Source of the DNA: Bryobacter sp.
Lineage (GTDB): Bacteria; Acidobacteriota; Terriglobia; Bryobacterales; Bryobacteraceae
Assembly (NCBI GenBank): GCA_022843605.1
Contig: JALHNI010000005.1
Span: 42,178-106,177, forward strand
Reading direction: 5' to 3'
Length of the DNA: 64,000 nt
Made by a program: the position numbers and the translations under genes. The notes under the pieces were generated by a model. It had not been told where the DNA came from. It saw only the letters and a program-made list of their open reading frames with translations, and ran no database searches. How positions within the stretch are numbered: position 1 is the first letter of the stretch; the number at the start of each line of letters is the position of its first letter. Positions 1 through 8,304 of the stretch are shown one piece after another.

Positions 1-2282
1 TCGAAGGTGCCGATGGCCACTCCGTTCAGGTAGAATATGCCGCCATTGGTCGCCCGCCGCACGGTTACTGCGACATGGGCCCAAGTGTTCGCCGTCACCA
101 GGGGAGCGGTGGTCGCGGTAGCAAAGTTGGTGAAGGTGACCGCCGCCGGAGTAATGGTGCTGTTGTTTGGCGGCGGAGGGGCGACGAAGACGCCGTCGGC
201 CATCTGAAAGCCCAAGCGTCCGTTGATGACATAGAACAGGTAGCCGCGAATGTCGTTGCCTCCCGAAAGTGCCTCTCGCTTGTCAACGATCGTGTGAATC
301 CCGCTCACGTTCGTCAGCCGGATCCAGGCGTCCAGCGTGAGTTCGCCCGTGCCGACGTTGTAAGCCATGGGGGTGCTCACTTGCACATGCGCCGTATTGC
401 TCATGGTGAGTGCTCCGGCCACGCGCCCTCCAGACGGCGCAGGCGAGCCGATCCAAGTGGCGGGAACCTTGGCCCCGGCGATGCTGTTCGCAGTCGTGCC
501 CGAGGTTTCGTCGAAGTGATACCAGCCCGTCATGCTAGGGGGCGGTGGAATCGAGCCAGCAGCGGCGCAGGCGCTCAGTTCGCTGCAGGCCAGGTTCAGC
601 ACCTTGCCGGCGGCGTCGACAGTGGTGGATGCCGGAGCGGGTGCGCTCCAACCGGTGAGCGGCGTGGCCGCGGCCGTCGCGGTCGCACCTTCTGCAACCC
701 ACACGCCGCTGCCACTCGCCACCGGAATTCCATTGATCGCCAGCGAGCACGAGCCGGTCACGTTTGCCGTCACCAGCCACTGCCTGGCGAAGCAGGCCCA
801 GTAAGTGTCGCCGGCGGCTGCGACGGCCGCCGTCCTAGTGCCCAAGGACGAGGCAAAAGTGGTACCGGCATCGCAGGTGTTCGGTTCGCGAGTCCATTTG
901 TTGAGAAAGACGTAGCGCGGTGCCGTTGCCGCGGGGACGCCGCCTTGCGGCGTGGTGGTGGAGATGTCGTGCTCGCTCCCCACGGGTACCAGACGGCTGA
1001 CCGAGTTCGCGGTCTCGGTGGGCAGGCTGTTGAGCTGGACCACCGGTTCTGCGCCTGGGATGTTGGCCTTTACCGTCAGGTTCACGAGGAGCGTTGGCGC
1101 GATTGCGAGTAGGCCCTGGGCGGGATTCTTACCATCCCCCGCCGGTCCCAGGCCAGTTAGCGTGATGGAGCCCGCTGGGTGCGCGGTCAGTAGGCCGTTG
1201 GAGGTATTGAGGTCGTATGCGGTGAAAAGATAGTCCGCGTTGTTCGCGCTATGGAAGTACAACCGCTGTTCACTGATCGCCAAGTCGTATCCATATTGCA
1301 GGCCGCCGAACCCCCCGGACGGGATCGCGTCCGTCACCGTTGTTGCCCAAAGCCCGTTGGGCGCCGTCTCCAGCAACAACATCGTACCCCAGGGCGTTCC
1401 TCCTCCAGCGGGAGTTACGTACGCCCACTTGCCCGTGGGGTGAAACGCAATCGAGCCATGCGGGTTGAGTGTAGCGATCTCCGGTCCGAAGCCGATTCCG
1501 CTTTGCAGATCGAGCACGAGGATCGGGTGCGGCGCGCTCTTGGCGCCCCCAAGATAAGCGAACTTTCCTTGCGTCGGTTCGATGCGCAGTGCGCCGTACT
1601 CGTAGTTCAAGCTCGATGCAGACGGAGGCAGGGGCACTTCAATGAATTGGTTCTGCTGGTTCAGGTCGACGTCGAAAAGCTTGTTTCCCAAGCAAGCGGC
1701 GATCAGCCGCGTTCCGGAAGGGTGGATGTCCGCGGTGTAGCATTGCTGCTCCGTACCGTTGGCATCCTTCAAGTTGGCGACCATCTGCGCATTGCCCACC
1801 GCCGGCAGCGCGCTGATGTCCACGCTCCAGATCTCATTGAAGGCATTCGCCGCGCCTCCCGGACCCACGCCGAAGTACAGTCTCTGACGGTCCGGCGAGG
1901 GCACCACCATGGTGGTTGTGTTAGGAAAAGTGTAGCTAGCACCAACCGGCGTTAAAACTTTGTTCCCGCTGTCGAAGGTGAGTACTTCGAGTTTCGAGGT
2001 GGCCGCAGCCTGCATCAGTACGTAGGTGACACCGCCCTGGACGGCCACGAAGAGCGGACCGCGGCCTCTCGTCCCAAAGTTCACGCCCTCGACCGCAGGC
2101 GGCGACGCAAAGGCCGTCGACTGCGTAACGGCATGCGTCCCCTGTGAGTAGACATACAGCGGTGACTCATTGCCCGCCTTCTCCCGGTAGCGGCCGATGA
2201 AGACATGGTCGGTCTGCGCGTTGGCGATGGGGGCCGTCAAGGCACTGAGCAGCGCAAACCCCAGCAGCGTCCGGGCGGACAT
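1..2282 (-). CDS. Secreted beta-propeller / LamG-domain protein, 3' end cut by window edge
   Basis: An uninterrupted minus-strand frame of about 760 codons runs from an ATG at 2282 off the left edge, so the C terminus is missing. The N terminus (MSARTLLGFALLSALTAPIANA, then QT) reads as a Sec signal peptide. Residues about 25-380 have the rhythm of a YncE/lactonase-type seven-bladed propeller (repeated L-x-V-D and P-x-G-x-x-A/R-Y/F segments). Residues about 390-580 look like Ig-like or cell-surface linker sequence, and from about 583 a concanavalin A-like LamG domain begins (GWYHFDETSGTT, ELTLDAWIRL, NTWAHVAVTV). Such proteins are usually extracellular binding or adhesion proteins. Substrate is unknown. 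Confidence 0.8.
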   Translation of the reverse strand, partial: MSARTLLGFALLSALTAPIANAQTDHVFIGRYREKAGNESPLYVYSQGTHAVTQSTAFASPPAVEGVNFGTRGRGPLFVAVQGGVTYVLMQAAATSKLEVLTFDSGNKVLTPVGASYTFPNTTTMVVPSPDRQRLYFGVGPGGAANAFNEIWSVDISALPAVGNAQMVANLKDANGTEQQCYTADIHPSGTRLIAACLGNKLFDVDLNQQNQFIEVPLPPSASSLNYEYGALRIEPTQGKFAYLGGAKSAPHPILVLDLQSGIGFGPEIATLNPHGSIAFHPTGKWAYVTPAGGGTPWGTMLLLETAPNGLWATTVTDAIPSGGFGGLQYGYDLAISEQRLYFHSANNADYLFTAYDLNTSNGLLTAHPAGSITLTGLGPAGDGKNPAQGLLAIAPTLLVNLTVKANIPGAEPVVQLNSLPTETANSVSRLVPVGSEHDISTTTPQGGVPAATAPRYVFLNKWTREPNTCDAGTTFASSLGTRTAAVAAAGDTYWACFARQWLVTANVTGSCSLAINGIPVASGSGVWVAEGATATAAATPLTGWSAPAPASTTVDAAGKVLNLACSELSACAAAGSIPPPPSMTGWYHFDETSGTTANSIAGAKVPATWIGSPAPSGGRVAGALTMSNTAHVQVSTPMAYNVGTGELTLDAWIRLTNVSGIHTIVDKREALSGGNDIRGYLFYVINGRLGFQMADGVFVAPPPPNNSTITPAAVTFTNFATATTAPLVTANTWAHVAVTVRRATNGGIFYLNGVAIGTF

Positions 2283-2394
2283 AGATCGAGCGGAAGGTAG
2301 GTACAAGGTAGTTCTCCAGAAATCAAGGGCGAGATCGGCGTGGGAAATCCCGTCAATCATCAATGCGGCAATGACTCCCAGGCGGGGTCATACT

Positions 2395-2421
2395 TCAAGC
2401 CGGGGGGAACTCCCGGCTTGA
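2395..2421. other. Perfect 10-bp inverted repeat in the leader of the propeller gene
   Basis: TCAAGCCGGG and CCCGGCTTGA are separated by 7 nt in the 331-bp gap between the LuxR-type gene and the secreted propeller gene, both on the minus strand. No U-tract follows on either strand, so a leader hairpin or operator is as likely as a terminator. Nothing else was recognised in 2283-2613. Confidence 0.35.
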
Positions 2422-2613
2422 TCAGTGGCGGTTGGGATCTAAGTGCGATCCAGACGCATCAGGGTCCAAAGTCCGGCCCGCAAGGCGCGCGCGCGGGGCG
2501 TCAGTCCGGCATTTCGTGCCCAATTCTCAGGTGAATTCCTCATCTCGATTGGTTTTACATGATTGTCGAGATTTTCGCTGTCCCACAATCTAACTACAGG
2601 GCAGAGAAGAACA

Positions 2614-2994
2614 CTAAGTGCTGGTGGAGTGTTTTTTGAAGACGACGGCCACCATGGCTGACCGGCTAGTGACGTTCAGCTTCATGAAGATTCGCCGCAG
2701 GTAAGCCGCCACCGTATGCGGGCTAATTCCCAACGCGTCAGCCACTAACTTATTCGGCAATCCCTGCGCGATCAGCTCAACGATTTGTGCTTCGCGGCGG
2801 CTAAGGACAGCCAGCACTGGGGTCGACTTCTGCCGCACTGGTCGTCGTACCAGGGTGTAACTGACTCCGTCCAGAACGACGGAAAGTAGCACCCCGTCGG
2901 AGTTCTCCGGAGCAATTGCGAAATGACTGAGCAGCGCTCTCAGCTCCGGCTCCCAAGCAATGTCTGAGGACGTCTTAATGGCGTGTTTCTCCAC
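2614..2994 (-). CDS. LuxR-type helix-turn-helix regulator, single-domain
   Basis: A 126-residue protein whose residues about 64-120 match the LuxR/NarL DNA-binding domain: LSRREAQIVELIAQGLPNK, then VADALGISPHTVAAYLRRI and FMKLNVTSRSAMVA. The N-terminal 60 residues show no recognisable receiver or autoinducer domain, so the signal is unknown. It is transcribed towards the secreted propeller gene and divergently from the FG-GAP gene, with 56 bp between start codons, making both neighbours plausible targets. The class is clear; the regulated genes are inference. Confidence 0.8.
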   Translation of the reverse strand: MEKHAIKTSSDIAWEPELRALLSHFAIAPENSDGVLLSVVLDGVSYTLVRRPVRQKSTPVLAVLSRREAQIVELIAQGLPNKLVADALGISPHTVAAYLRRIFMKLNVTSRSAMVAVVFKKHSTST

Positions 2995-3050
2995 TTAGGG
3001 GAATGCGTGAAGCCATCGAGTGCGGGGTCATTCCGGTTCGCTGAGCGCGT

Positions 3051-5315
3051 ATGATGGGCAGAGCCGTGCTAAAGACCTCACTCCTCCTTCTGCTCACCCT
3101 GCCCCTCGCCGCGCAAAGCTTTCGCGCACAGGAAATCGATAAGGAATACGGCGTCATCTATGCAGTCCAGGTGGCCGACCTGAATGGCGACAAGCTACCT
3201 GATGTGATTGCGGTCCACAATACCCAGGTCGCCTGGTACCAGAACCCGACCTGGCAAAAGCATGTCATCGCCGACAAAGTCACCCCCAAAGACAATGTCG
3301 CCATCGCCATCCACGATATCGACGGCGATGGCCGTCTCGACATCGCGCTGGCCGGCGATTGGGAACCCAGCAACACCGAAAGCGGCGGTACATTGCATTG
3401 GCTGCGCAACACCGGCGCCGCTGGTTTGTGGCCTGCCACCCGCATCGGCGCCGACCCGACTCTACACCGGCTGCGTTTCGTGGATGTCGATGCCGACGGC
3501 CGCCCCGAACTCATCGCGCTTCCCCTCCACGGTCGCCAGACGAAGGCTCCCAAATGGGACCAGGCGCCCTTGCGGGTGCTGGCCTATCGCATTCCGGCCG
3601 ATCCCGCCAAAGACCCCTGGCCTGTAGAAGTGGCCGATGACACGCTGCACGAGACGCACAACTTCATTGGCGCGGATGGCAAGCTGATCATCGGCAGCAA
3701 AGACGGCTTCTTCGCCCTCACGCGCGGCGCGCAGGGCCAGTGGAAGCGCGAGCGTTTCGGTGACGGTCAACCCGGCGAAGTGAAGCTTGGCCGGGTGAAC
3801 GCGGGCCGTGTACTTGCCGCCGTGGAGCCCTATCACGGCAACACCCTCGCGATCTACGAAGAGCCAGCGCCCGCCGTCGATCCACAAGGCGCCGTACCCG
3901 CCTTCCCGGCCGTCTTCCCTTCAGGCCAACCCTGGCGCCGCACGGTCCTGGAAAGCCAGATCTTCGAGGGCCACGCTCTCGGCTGGGGCGACTTCGACGG
4001 CGACGGTAGCGACGAACTTGTCGCCGGCTGGAGGGGCCGCCCCACCAACGGTGTGGCCCTGTTTAAGCGCCTGCCCGATGGCCAATGGAAGCAGACCGAA
4101 ACGCTCGATTCCGGCGGCATGGCCTGTGAGGACCTGGTCGTCGCCGACCTCAACAACGACGGCCTTCCGGAAGTGATTGCCGGCGGTCGCGCCACGCGCA
4201 ACGTCAAAATCTACTGGAACGAGATGAAGACTAAATGGAAACGCCACGTGATCACGCAGGGCTTCAAGAACTGGACCGCGATCGCTGGCGAGTTCACCGG
4301 CGACGGCAAAGTCGACGTTATCACCAATGAAATGGCGACCAAGGAGTACCGCACCATGCTCTATTCCGCGCCGGATTGGAAACCCACACTCCTAATGACC
4401 GGTGTGCAGGTGATTCACTCCGGAGTGATGGACGTCGACGGCGATGGCGACCTTGATTTCATTGGCTGCCGCTACTCACCCGGCCTGATCTTCTGGCTTG
4501 AGCGCCCGAAGAGTCCGCTCACCGAGAAGTGGATTTATCACGTCATTGACGACGCGGCCCTCGGCGGCGTCGATGGCATTCATGGGCTCATCCTCGGCGA
4601 TGTTGACCGGGACGGCAAGCTCGATGTCATCGGGAATAGCGCACAACCGAAGGGTGCCTTCGCCGAATCCCTGGCCTGGTTCAAGGCACCAAAGAATGTG
4701 CGCACCGCCGCCCGTTGGGAGCGCCATGTCTTCGCCAATAAAGATGCGCCCGGCCTCAGCCACTATCACGGCTTCGGTGACATAAACGGCGACGGCCGGC
4801 CGGACATCGCCAGCGCCGCCAAGCTGAAGCCCGCCGGCAACTGGTTCGCCTGGTGGGAGCAGCCCAAGAGCGGCCCCAAAGGGCCGTGGACGAAGCATGT
4901 CGTGGCCACGGAACAGGAAGGCGCCACGAACATTCACGTGGCGGACGTCAATGGCGATGGCAAGGCCGATTTGCTCGCCTCGCGCGGACACGGCTACGGT
5001 CTTGCCTGGTTCGAAGGGCCCAACTGGAAGATGCACTCCATGAGCACGACCCTGGCAGGGCCGCATTCGCTGGCGATTGGTGATATCGACGGCGATGGCG
5101 ACATCGACGCGGTGACCTGTGCGAAGGATAGCCGCATTGCCGCGTGGTTTGAGAACGACGGATCCGGGCGCTTTACGCAGCACAACATCCATGAGGAACA
5201 AGGCGCCTACGACATTCGTCTCTTTGATATGGACGGCGACGGCGACCTGGATGTCCTGGTCGCCGGCCAGGAGAGCGCCAACGTGGTTTGGTACGAGAAC
5301 CGCTTGAAGCGTTAG
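3051..5315 (+). CDS. Secreted FG-GAP/VCBS-repeat protein
   Basis: 754 residues. The N terminus (RAVLKTSLLLLLTLPLAAQS) is a Sec signal peptide. The rest is an integrin-alpha-like propeller array with about a dozen calcium-loop motifs: DLNGDKLPD, DIDGDGRLD, DVDADGRPE, DFDGDGSDE, DLNNDGLPE, DVDGDGDLD, DVDRDGKLD, DINGDGRPD, DVNGDGKAD, DIDGDGDID, DMDGDGDLD. Repeated W-Y/F-x-N/E-x-P segments lie between them. Such proteins are extracellular and probably bind carbohydrate or protein. Its stop overlaps the convergent rpsA stop by 4 bp. ATG at 3054 would remove only one Met. Confidence 0.85.
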   Translation: MMGRAVLKTSLLLLLTLPLAAQSFRAQEIDKEYGVIYAVQVADLNGDKLPDVIAVHNTQVAWYQNPTWQKHVIADKVTPKDNVAIAIHDIDGDGRLDIALAGDWEPSNTESGGTLHWLRNTGAAGLWPATRIGADPTLHRLRFVDVDADGRPELIALPLHGRQTKAPKWDQAPLRVLAYRIPADPAKDPWPVEVADDTLHETHNFIGADGKLIIGSKDGFFALTRGAQGQWKRERFGDGQPGEVKLGRVNAGRVLAAVEPYHGNTLAIYEEPAPAVDPQGAVPAFPAVFPSGQPWRRTVLESQIFEGHALGWGDFDGDGSDELVAGWRGRPTNGVALFKRLPDGQWKQTETLDSGGMACEDLVVADLNNDGLPEVIAGGRATRNVKIYWNEMKTKWKRHVITQGFKNWTAIAGEFTGDGKVDVITNEMATKEYRTMLYSAPDWKPTLLMTGVQVIHSGVMDVDGDGDLDFIGCRYSPGLIFWLERPKSPLTEKWIYHVIDDAALGGVDGIHGLILGDVDRDGKLDVIGNSAQPKGAFAESLAWFKAPKNVRTAARWERHVFANKDAPGLSHYHGFGDINGDGRPDIASAAKLKPAGNWFAWWEQPKSGPKGPWTKHVVATEQEGATNIHVADVNGDGKADLLASRGHGYGLAWFEGPNWKMHSMSTTLAGPHSLAIGDIDGDGDIDAVTCAKDSRIAAWFENDGSGRFTQHNIHEEQGAYDIRLFDMDGDGDLDVLVAGQESANVVWYENRLKR

Positions 5316-7192
5316 CTGGGCAGTTCGAGGTCGATCTTCTTGGTGGCCGGATCGAGGCCAGTAATTTTGAAGGTACGTACCTGGCCCGGCTTCGGGCCGT
5401 CGTCTACTTGCGGTCCACCGACGCCCTGCTTCCAGCGTTGGGCCAGCATCGCGCTCAATGAGGAGACATCAGTGGACTTACTGCCGCCGCTGCCCGCCGA
5501 TTCGCCTTGGGGGGCGGCCTTCTTGGCTGCCAAGCGGCATTGGGCGAATACACCGTCACCCAGGTCGATCTTGGCGCGGCCCTCGTGAACTTCGGCTACG
5601 CGGCCGGTTACCGTATCGCCCACCTTGTGCTCGCCAATGAAGTCGTCGGTACGAGTCGGCAGCAACTGCTTCAGGCCGAGGCGTAGGCGACGGCGTTCTT
5701 TATCGATTTCAAGAACCTGCGCCGTAACTGCCTGGCCAGTCTTCAGGGCGTCGGAAGGATGTTCCAGGCGCTTCTCGTGCGTGATATCGCCAACGTGGAT
5801 CATGCCTTCCACGCCTTCCGCAACGTCGACGAAGGCGCCGAACTTCTGGAGCGAGATGATCTTGCCCTCGATCGTCGAACCGACCGGAAACTTCTCTTCC
5901 ATCGCGGCCCAAGGGTCGCCCAGGACCTGCTTCAGGCCGAGCGCGATCCGCTTTTCGCCAGGGTTCACAGCGAGGATCTGCACTTCCACCGTCTCACCCA
6001 CGGTGAGTGCGTCTGAGGGCTTGCGAATCTTCTTGGTCCACGACATCTCAGAGACGTGCACCATGCCGTCGATGCCGGGCTCGAGCTCGACGAACGCGCC
6101 GAAGTCGGTCAGGCGGACGACCGAGCCTTTGATGCGCGTACCCACCTGATACTTGTCGCCCACTTGGCTCCAAGGTTCAGGCGTCAGTTGCTTCAGGCCG
6201 AGCGAGATTTTCTTGCTCTCGCGGCTGATCTTGAGGATCTTTACTTCGATTACGTCGCCGACGCTCACTACGTCACCGGGCTTGGCTACGCGATTCCAGC
6301 TCATGTCGCCGACGTGCAGCAAGCCATCAACCCCGCCGAGGTCGACGAACGCGCCGTACTCGGTAAGGCTGCGGACAGGGCCGCGGACGACGACGCCTTC
6401 GGCGAGCGAGGCAAAGATCTCCTGCTTGGCGGCATTGGCGCGTTCTTCAAGGACGCCCCGGCGATCGACGACGATATCGTCTTTCTCTTTGTCGATCTTG
6501 GTGATGCGGCACTCGATGTCCTGGCCGATAAGCGCCAGCATGTCCGCTTCGTTGCGCGTGCCGCTGCGGGAGGCGGGCAGGAAGCCACGCATGCCGACAT
6601 CGACGCGCAATCCGCCCTTTACCGCTTCCAGCACGCGGGCCCGGACAATGCGATTTTCCGAGAACGCGTCTTCCAGCGCGCTCCAATCCTTGGCCGGGGC
6701 TTCGGCCATTAACGTATCGAGAAGATAAATGCCATGCTCGTCGCGCGACGAGATGGTCAGCGTCAGTTGTGAACCCTTCTGGACCGTGAGCTCTCCGGCG
6801 GGGTTCCGGAATTTCTCTGTAGCAACCACGCCATCGTTCTTACGGCCTAGGTCGACGAAAACCCACTCGTCGGTGATCGACACGACCGTGCCCGTAATCA
6901 AGCTGCCTTTACCGGGTGCCTGATGGGACTGCTCGAATTCGGAGAGGATGTCTCCGAACGAATCGTCGACCGGCGCGTCGGCCGGGTTCGTTTCGAGGGC
7001 CGGGTCGGGCGAGGCCGGTACGGGCGCTGCCTGTGGCGCGGTCACCGGTGCCGGGGGCGGCGGTGCGGCGATGACAGGCGGTTCGGCGAGCACCGCAGAA
7101 GCGTCGACGGGAGTGGCGGCCGGGGAAGCGGCGGGCGAGGTGGGTTCCGAGGCGGGCCAAGGCACCGGGTTAGTGAAGTCCGAGGGGTTCAT
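5312..7192 (-). CDS. rpsA: 30S ribosomal protein S1
   Basis: 626 residues with six S1/OB-fold RNA-binding units at about 97-164, 180-245, 265-334, 350-420, 437-506 and 524 onward; GAFVDLGGVDGLLHVGDMSW and GAFVELEPGIDGMVHVSEMS are typical. S1 binds the mRNA leader on the 30S subunit and helps initiation on structured messages. Two oddities are visible: an Ala/Pro-rich N-terminal tail of about 90 residues, and a sixth domain apparently interrupted by about 50 low-complexity residues (roughly 557-606) before the final beta strands (VRTFKITGLDPATKKIDLEL). E. coli S1 is 557 residues. Confidence 0.93.
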   Translation of the reverse strand: MNPSDFTNPVPWPASEPTSPAASPAATPVDASAVLAEPPVIAAPPPPAPVTAPQAAPVPASPDPALETNPADAPVDDSFGDILSEFEQSHQAPGKGSLITGTVVSITDEWVFVDLGRKNDGVVATEKFRNPAGELTVQKGSQLTLTISSRDEHGIYLLDTLMAEAPAKDWSALEDAFSENRIVRARVLEAVKGGLRVDVGMRGFLPASRSGTRNEADMLALIGQDIECRITKIDKEKDDIVVDRRGVLEERANAAKQEIFASLAEGVVVRGPVRSLTEYGAFVDLGGVDGLLHVGDMSWNRVAKPGDVVSVGDVIEVKILKISRESKKISLGLKQLTPEPWSQVGDKYQVGTRIKGSVVRLTDFGAFVELEPGIDGMVHVSEMSWTKKIRKPSDALTVGETVEVQILAVNPGEKRIALGLKQVLGDPWAAMEEKFPVGSTIEGKIISLQKFGAFVDVAEGVEGMIHVGDITHEKRLEHPSDALKTGQAVTAQVLEIDKERRRLRLGLKQLLPTRTDDFIGEHKVGDTVTGRVAEVHEGRAKIDLGDGVFAQCRLAAKKAAPQGESAGSGGSKSTDVSSLSAMLAQRWKQGVGGPQVDDGPKPGQVRTFKITGLDPATKKIDLELPS

Positions 7193-7304
7193 GCGAAAAA
7201 TTCAATTCAACTCCCCATCATTCTGACACAGCTTACGTTGGCTAGGGAGGGAGATGGGTCTAAAGTCCTAGGCCGGGCTAGCCGATCACCTTTCTGACTA
7301 GACC

Positions 7305-8297
7305 ATGCTCGATTCCGTGACGCTTCTTCGTTGGCTCAATCGCGCTGCCATTTGGTGGCCCATCGCAGCTCAGCGTGAGCGTCTGCGGCTGACCACGCTA
7401 AATCTATACATCGATTCGCAACTCAGCGAGAACCGCACCGGCGAGGCCTTCCGGGCGATCACGCTTTACCTCGACTATTCGCGTGAGCTGGACCATGCGG
7501 GACGTCTGACGGATGCGCAACGCCTCGAGGTGACTCTGCGCCGCGCGGAACTGGCATCGATTCTTTGTGAGAACGGACGGCCGGACCAAGGCGCGCCGTT
7601 ACTCGACGAGGCGCTGCAGTCGTTCCGTAGTTATTCGGGCGGAGCTGACGAGTTCTTCGGCGCGTGTCTGCTGAACCTCGGTGGCGCACTGTTGCGCGCG
7701 GGCCGGGCCGAGGATGCGGTTCCGTGGCTGGCGGAAGCCAAGAACCTACGTTGCCGGCTGCACGGACCGGAGAGTCAGGAAGCTGGACAGTGTCATACCA
7801 ACCTTGGAATCGCCTATCAGGAACTAGGCGATTGGCCCGAGGCGCTGGAAGAGCTCGAGCAGAGTGTGCGCATTCATGGGCACCATAACCAAAAGAGCGA
7901 CGACTACGCGATCGCATTGCACAATCTCGGGGCATTGCTGATCCGGCTGGAGCGTCCCGGTGAGGCACAAGGCGCCATTGCGCGGGCCGCATTGCTCTTT
8001 GAGGAGCGAGCCCACCCGCTGCTTTCGAACGCGCTCGATACGCTGGCCGATTCTTACTCCGCTCAGGGGCGTGCGCGCGATGCGTTTCTCGCTCGCGAGA
8101 GGGCGCTTAGCCAATTACGCGACGATACTCTGCATTCCGTTTCCACCGCGGACTGGCTTCAGAAACAAGCCTTGTTGCTTGACCAGATGGACCAGGCCGG
8201 CGAAGCCGCCCATTATCGGGAGTGGGCGACTGATGTTCGCCGCAAAGTGGCTTTTCGCACGGTAGTGAATGAGCGCTTGCTGGTGCCCACGCCCTAG
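7305..8297 (+). CDS. Tetratricopeptide-repeat protein
   Basis: 330 residues of helical TPR-type sequence. Recognisable units include ACLLNLGGALLRAGRAEDAV, CHTNLGIAYQELGDWPEAL, ALHNLGALLIRLERPGEAQ and ALDTLADSYSAQGRARDAF. No signal peptide, membrane segment or catalytic domain is seen, so it is probably a cytoplasmic protein-interaction scaffold. It is divergent from rpsA with about 110 bp between them and converges on the propeller gene at 8305. Partner and pathway are unknown. Confidence 0.75.
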   Translation: MLDSVTLLRWLNRAAIWWPIAAQRERLRLTTLNLYIDSQLSENRTGEAFRAITLYLDYSRELDHAGRLTDAQRLEVTLRRAELASILCENGRPDQGAPLLDEALQSFRSYSGGADEFFGACLLNLGGALLRAGRAEDAVPWLAEAKNLRCRLHGPESQEAGQCHTNLGIAYQELGDWPEALEELEQSVRIHGHHNQKSDDYAIALHNLGALLIRLERPGEAQGAIARAALLFEERAHPLLSNALDTLADSYSAQGRARDAFLARERALSQLRDDTLHSVSTADWLQKQALLLDQMDQAGEAAHYREWATDVRRKVAFRTVVNERLLVPTP

Positions 8298-8304
8298 CAA
8301 GGCA

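Noticed and set aside
1..1955. Long plus-strand frames (75-1112, 1251-1955)
   Set aside because: They are antisense to the clear propeller/LamG gene and show Arg/Gly-rich shadow composition.
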